A stretch of 7,270 nucleotides of DNA, from assembly GCA_905192935.1 (NCBI GenBank), contig CAJJMX010000081.1, positions 1 through 7,270 of the forward strand, given 5' to 3'. The notes beneath the pieces are model-generated. The model saw nothing but the letters and a program-made list of their open reading frames with translations. It was not told the origin of the DNA and made no database searches. How positions within the stretch are numbered: the first letter of the stretch is position 1; the number at the start of each line of letters is the position of its first letter. The translations under genes and the position numbers were made by a program. The DNA is from an uncultured Mailhella sp. (lineage in GTDB: Bacteria > Desulfobacterota > Desulfovibrionia > Desulfovibrionales > Desulfovibrionaceae). This document shows, in pieces, positions 6,521 to 7,270 of this stretch.

Positions 6521-7270
6521 TCACTTGAACCAGCCCCGGCGGAAGAAGAACGCCAGCAGGGCCGCCGTGATGACCCCCATGACGCCGAGCACCACGAAGT
6601 AGCCGTACTTCCATTCGAGCTCCGGCATGAAGCGGAAGTTCATGCCGTAGATGCCTGCAATCACGCTGAGAGGCATGCAGAGAGAGGTGAGCACGGTGAG
6701 CACGCGCAGTCGGTAGTCGGTCTTGCGCTGGGCATGGAGCAGGCAGTCGTTGTGCAGATCCCGCAGACGGATCTCCAGCTGGTCCTGACTGCGTACCAGA
6801 TGATTTTGGCTGTCCATCACGTCCCGAAGTTCCGCCTTCAGATGACTGAAGGGCACGCTCTGCGTCTGAAGGCTCTGGAGCACGCTCATGCAGTAGAGCT
6901 GATCCTCGAACTGGGAGTAGAGTCGCCCCACGCAGCGGCGTATGGCAATGAGCTCGTCCTGTCCGATGTTGTCCGGCTCGTCGTATATTCTGTCGGCCAG
7001 AGCCTCCACGGCGGCGCGGGCGGTCATGTACTGGCGTGTGCTCATGTCCGTGCAGGCATCCATGATGAAGAGCAGAAGTGCCTGACTTGAAGGTTCGGAA
7101 AGCTCGCTTCCGTTCTCAAGACGCGAGAGCGCGCGATCGAGGAGCTGGATCTGCGGCGAGCTTATGCTCACGAACATGCCCTTCATGCACAGCATCATGA
7201 CATAGGTGGCCTTCGGGCTGTTCCACTGCATTCTCAGGGGAAAGCGCACGAATACGCAGCCGCCGGACAC
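6521..7270 (-). CDS. corA: CorA-type magnesium/divalent-cation transporter; N-terminus missing
   Basis: The visible 249 residues are the C-terminal part of a CorA channel, a pentameric inner-membrane protein importing Mg2+ and sometimes Co2+ or Ni2+. Numbering is from the right edge. A long, charged, mostly helical cytoplasmic region (about 35-185) is followed by TM1 (about 188-208) ending in the signature YGMNF (GMN 209-211), the selectivity motif at the pore mouth. The loop RFMPELEW is like classical CorA. TM2 (about 222-243) and a short basic end RRGWFK follow. CorA is usually about 310-330 residues, so roughly 60-80 are beyond the edge. The GTG at 7270 is only the edge codon, not a believable start. 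The gene reads in the same direction as the NlpC/P60 gene 171 bp downstream, and I see no clear intrinsic terminator between them. The intact GMN and MPEL loop favour CorA over ZntB. Confidence 0.95.
   Translation of the reverse strand: MSGGCVFVRFPLRMQWNSPKATYVMMLCMKGMFVSISSPQIQLLDRALSRLENGSELSEPSSQALLLFIMDACTDMSTRQYMTARAAVEALADRIYDEPDNIGQDELIAIRRCVGRLYSQFEDQLYCMSVLQSLQTQSVPFSHLKAELRDVMDSQNHLVRSQDQLEIRLRDLHNDCLLHAQRKTDYRLRVLTVLTSLCMPLSVIAGIYGMNFRFMPELEWKYGYFVVLGVMGVITAALLAFFFRRGWFK

Noticed and set aside
6512..7090. 192-codon + strand frame opposite corA
   Set aside because: It is His/Ala/Glu-rich antisense of an unmistakable CorA with the GMN motif.
1..7270. CRISPR array, insertion sequence, tRNA or defence genes
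   Set aside because: I saw no spaced direct repeats, transposase motifs or tRNA-like cloverleaf; coding space is filled by the six genes described.

Overview
The window is a high-G+C bacterial segment with strong G/C preference at third codon positions. It looks like a sulfate- or sulfite-reducing member of the Desulfovibrionaceae (Desulfovibrio, Bilophila or Mailhella type). This assignment is inferred from gene content and order: a heterodisulfide reductase A gene followed by MvhD-, FlxC-, FlxB- and FlxA-like modules, the arrangement known from the flxABCD-hdrABC locus of Desulfovibrio vulgaris. No rRNA or other phylogenetic marker is present.

Left and central part (1-5476, + strand): four tightly packed genes form the 3' part of an operon. 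They are hdrA (5' end outside the window), a fused MvhD/FlxD-FlxC protein, FlxB with an unusual Ala/Pro/Lys-rich tail, and FlxA. They are coupled by a 13-bp overlap, a 4-bp ATGA overlap and a stop codon embedded in the next Shine-Dalgarno sequence. The operon ends in a perfect hairpin terminator with a UUCG loop. From the family, FlxA should oxidise NAD(P)H and pass electrons through the Fe-S clusters of FlxB, FlxC and FlxD to the HdrA flavin. There, flavin-based bifurcation would split them between ferredoxin and an HdrBC-linked disulfide (possibly DsrC). hdrB and hdrC are not in the window and are expected upstream.

Right part (5477-7270, - strand): two genes point left, convergent with the flx operon. 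One is an NlpC/P60 cell-wall peptidase with a lipoprotein signal. The other is a CorA-type divalent-cation transporter whose N-terminus runs off the right edge. They are ordinary housekeeping-type genes with no evident link to the flx-hdr operon.

I found no mobile element, CRISPR array, RNA gene or defence system. The most notable points are the FlxD-FlxC fusion and the FlxB tail. I see no evidence of a wholly new system.
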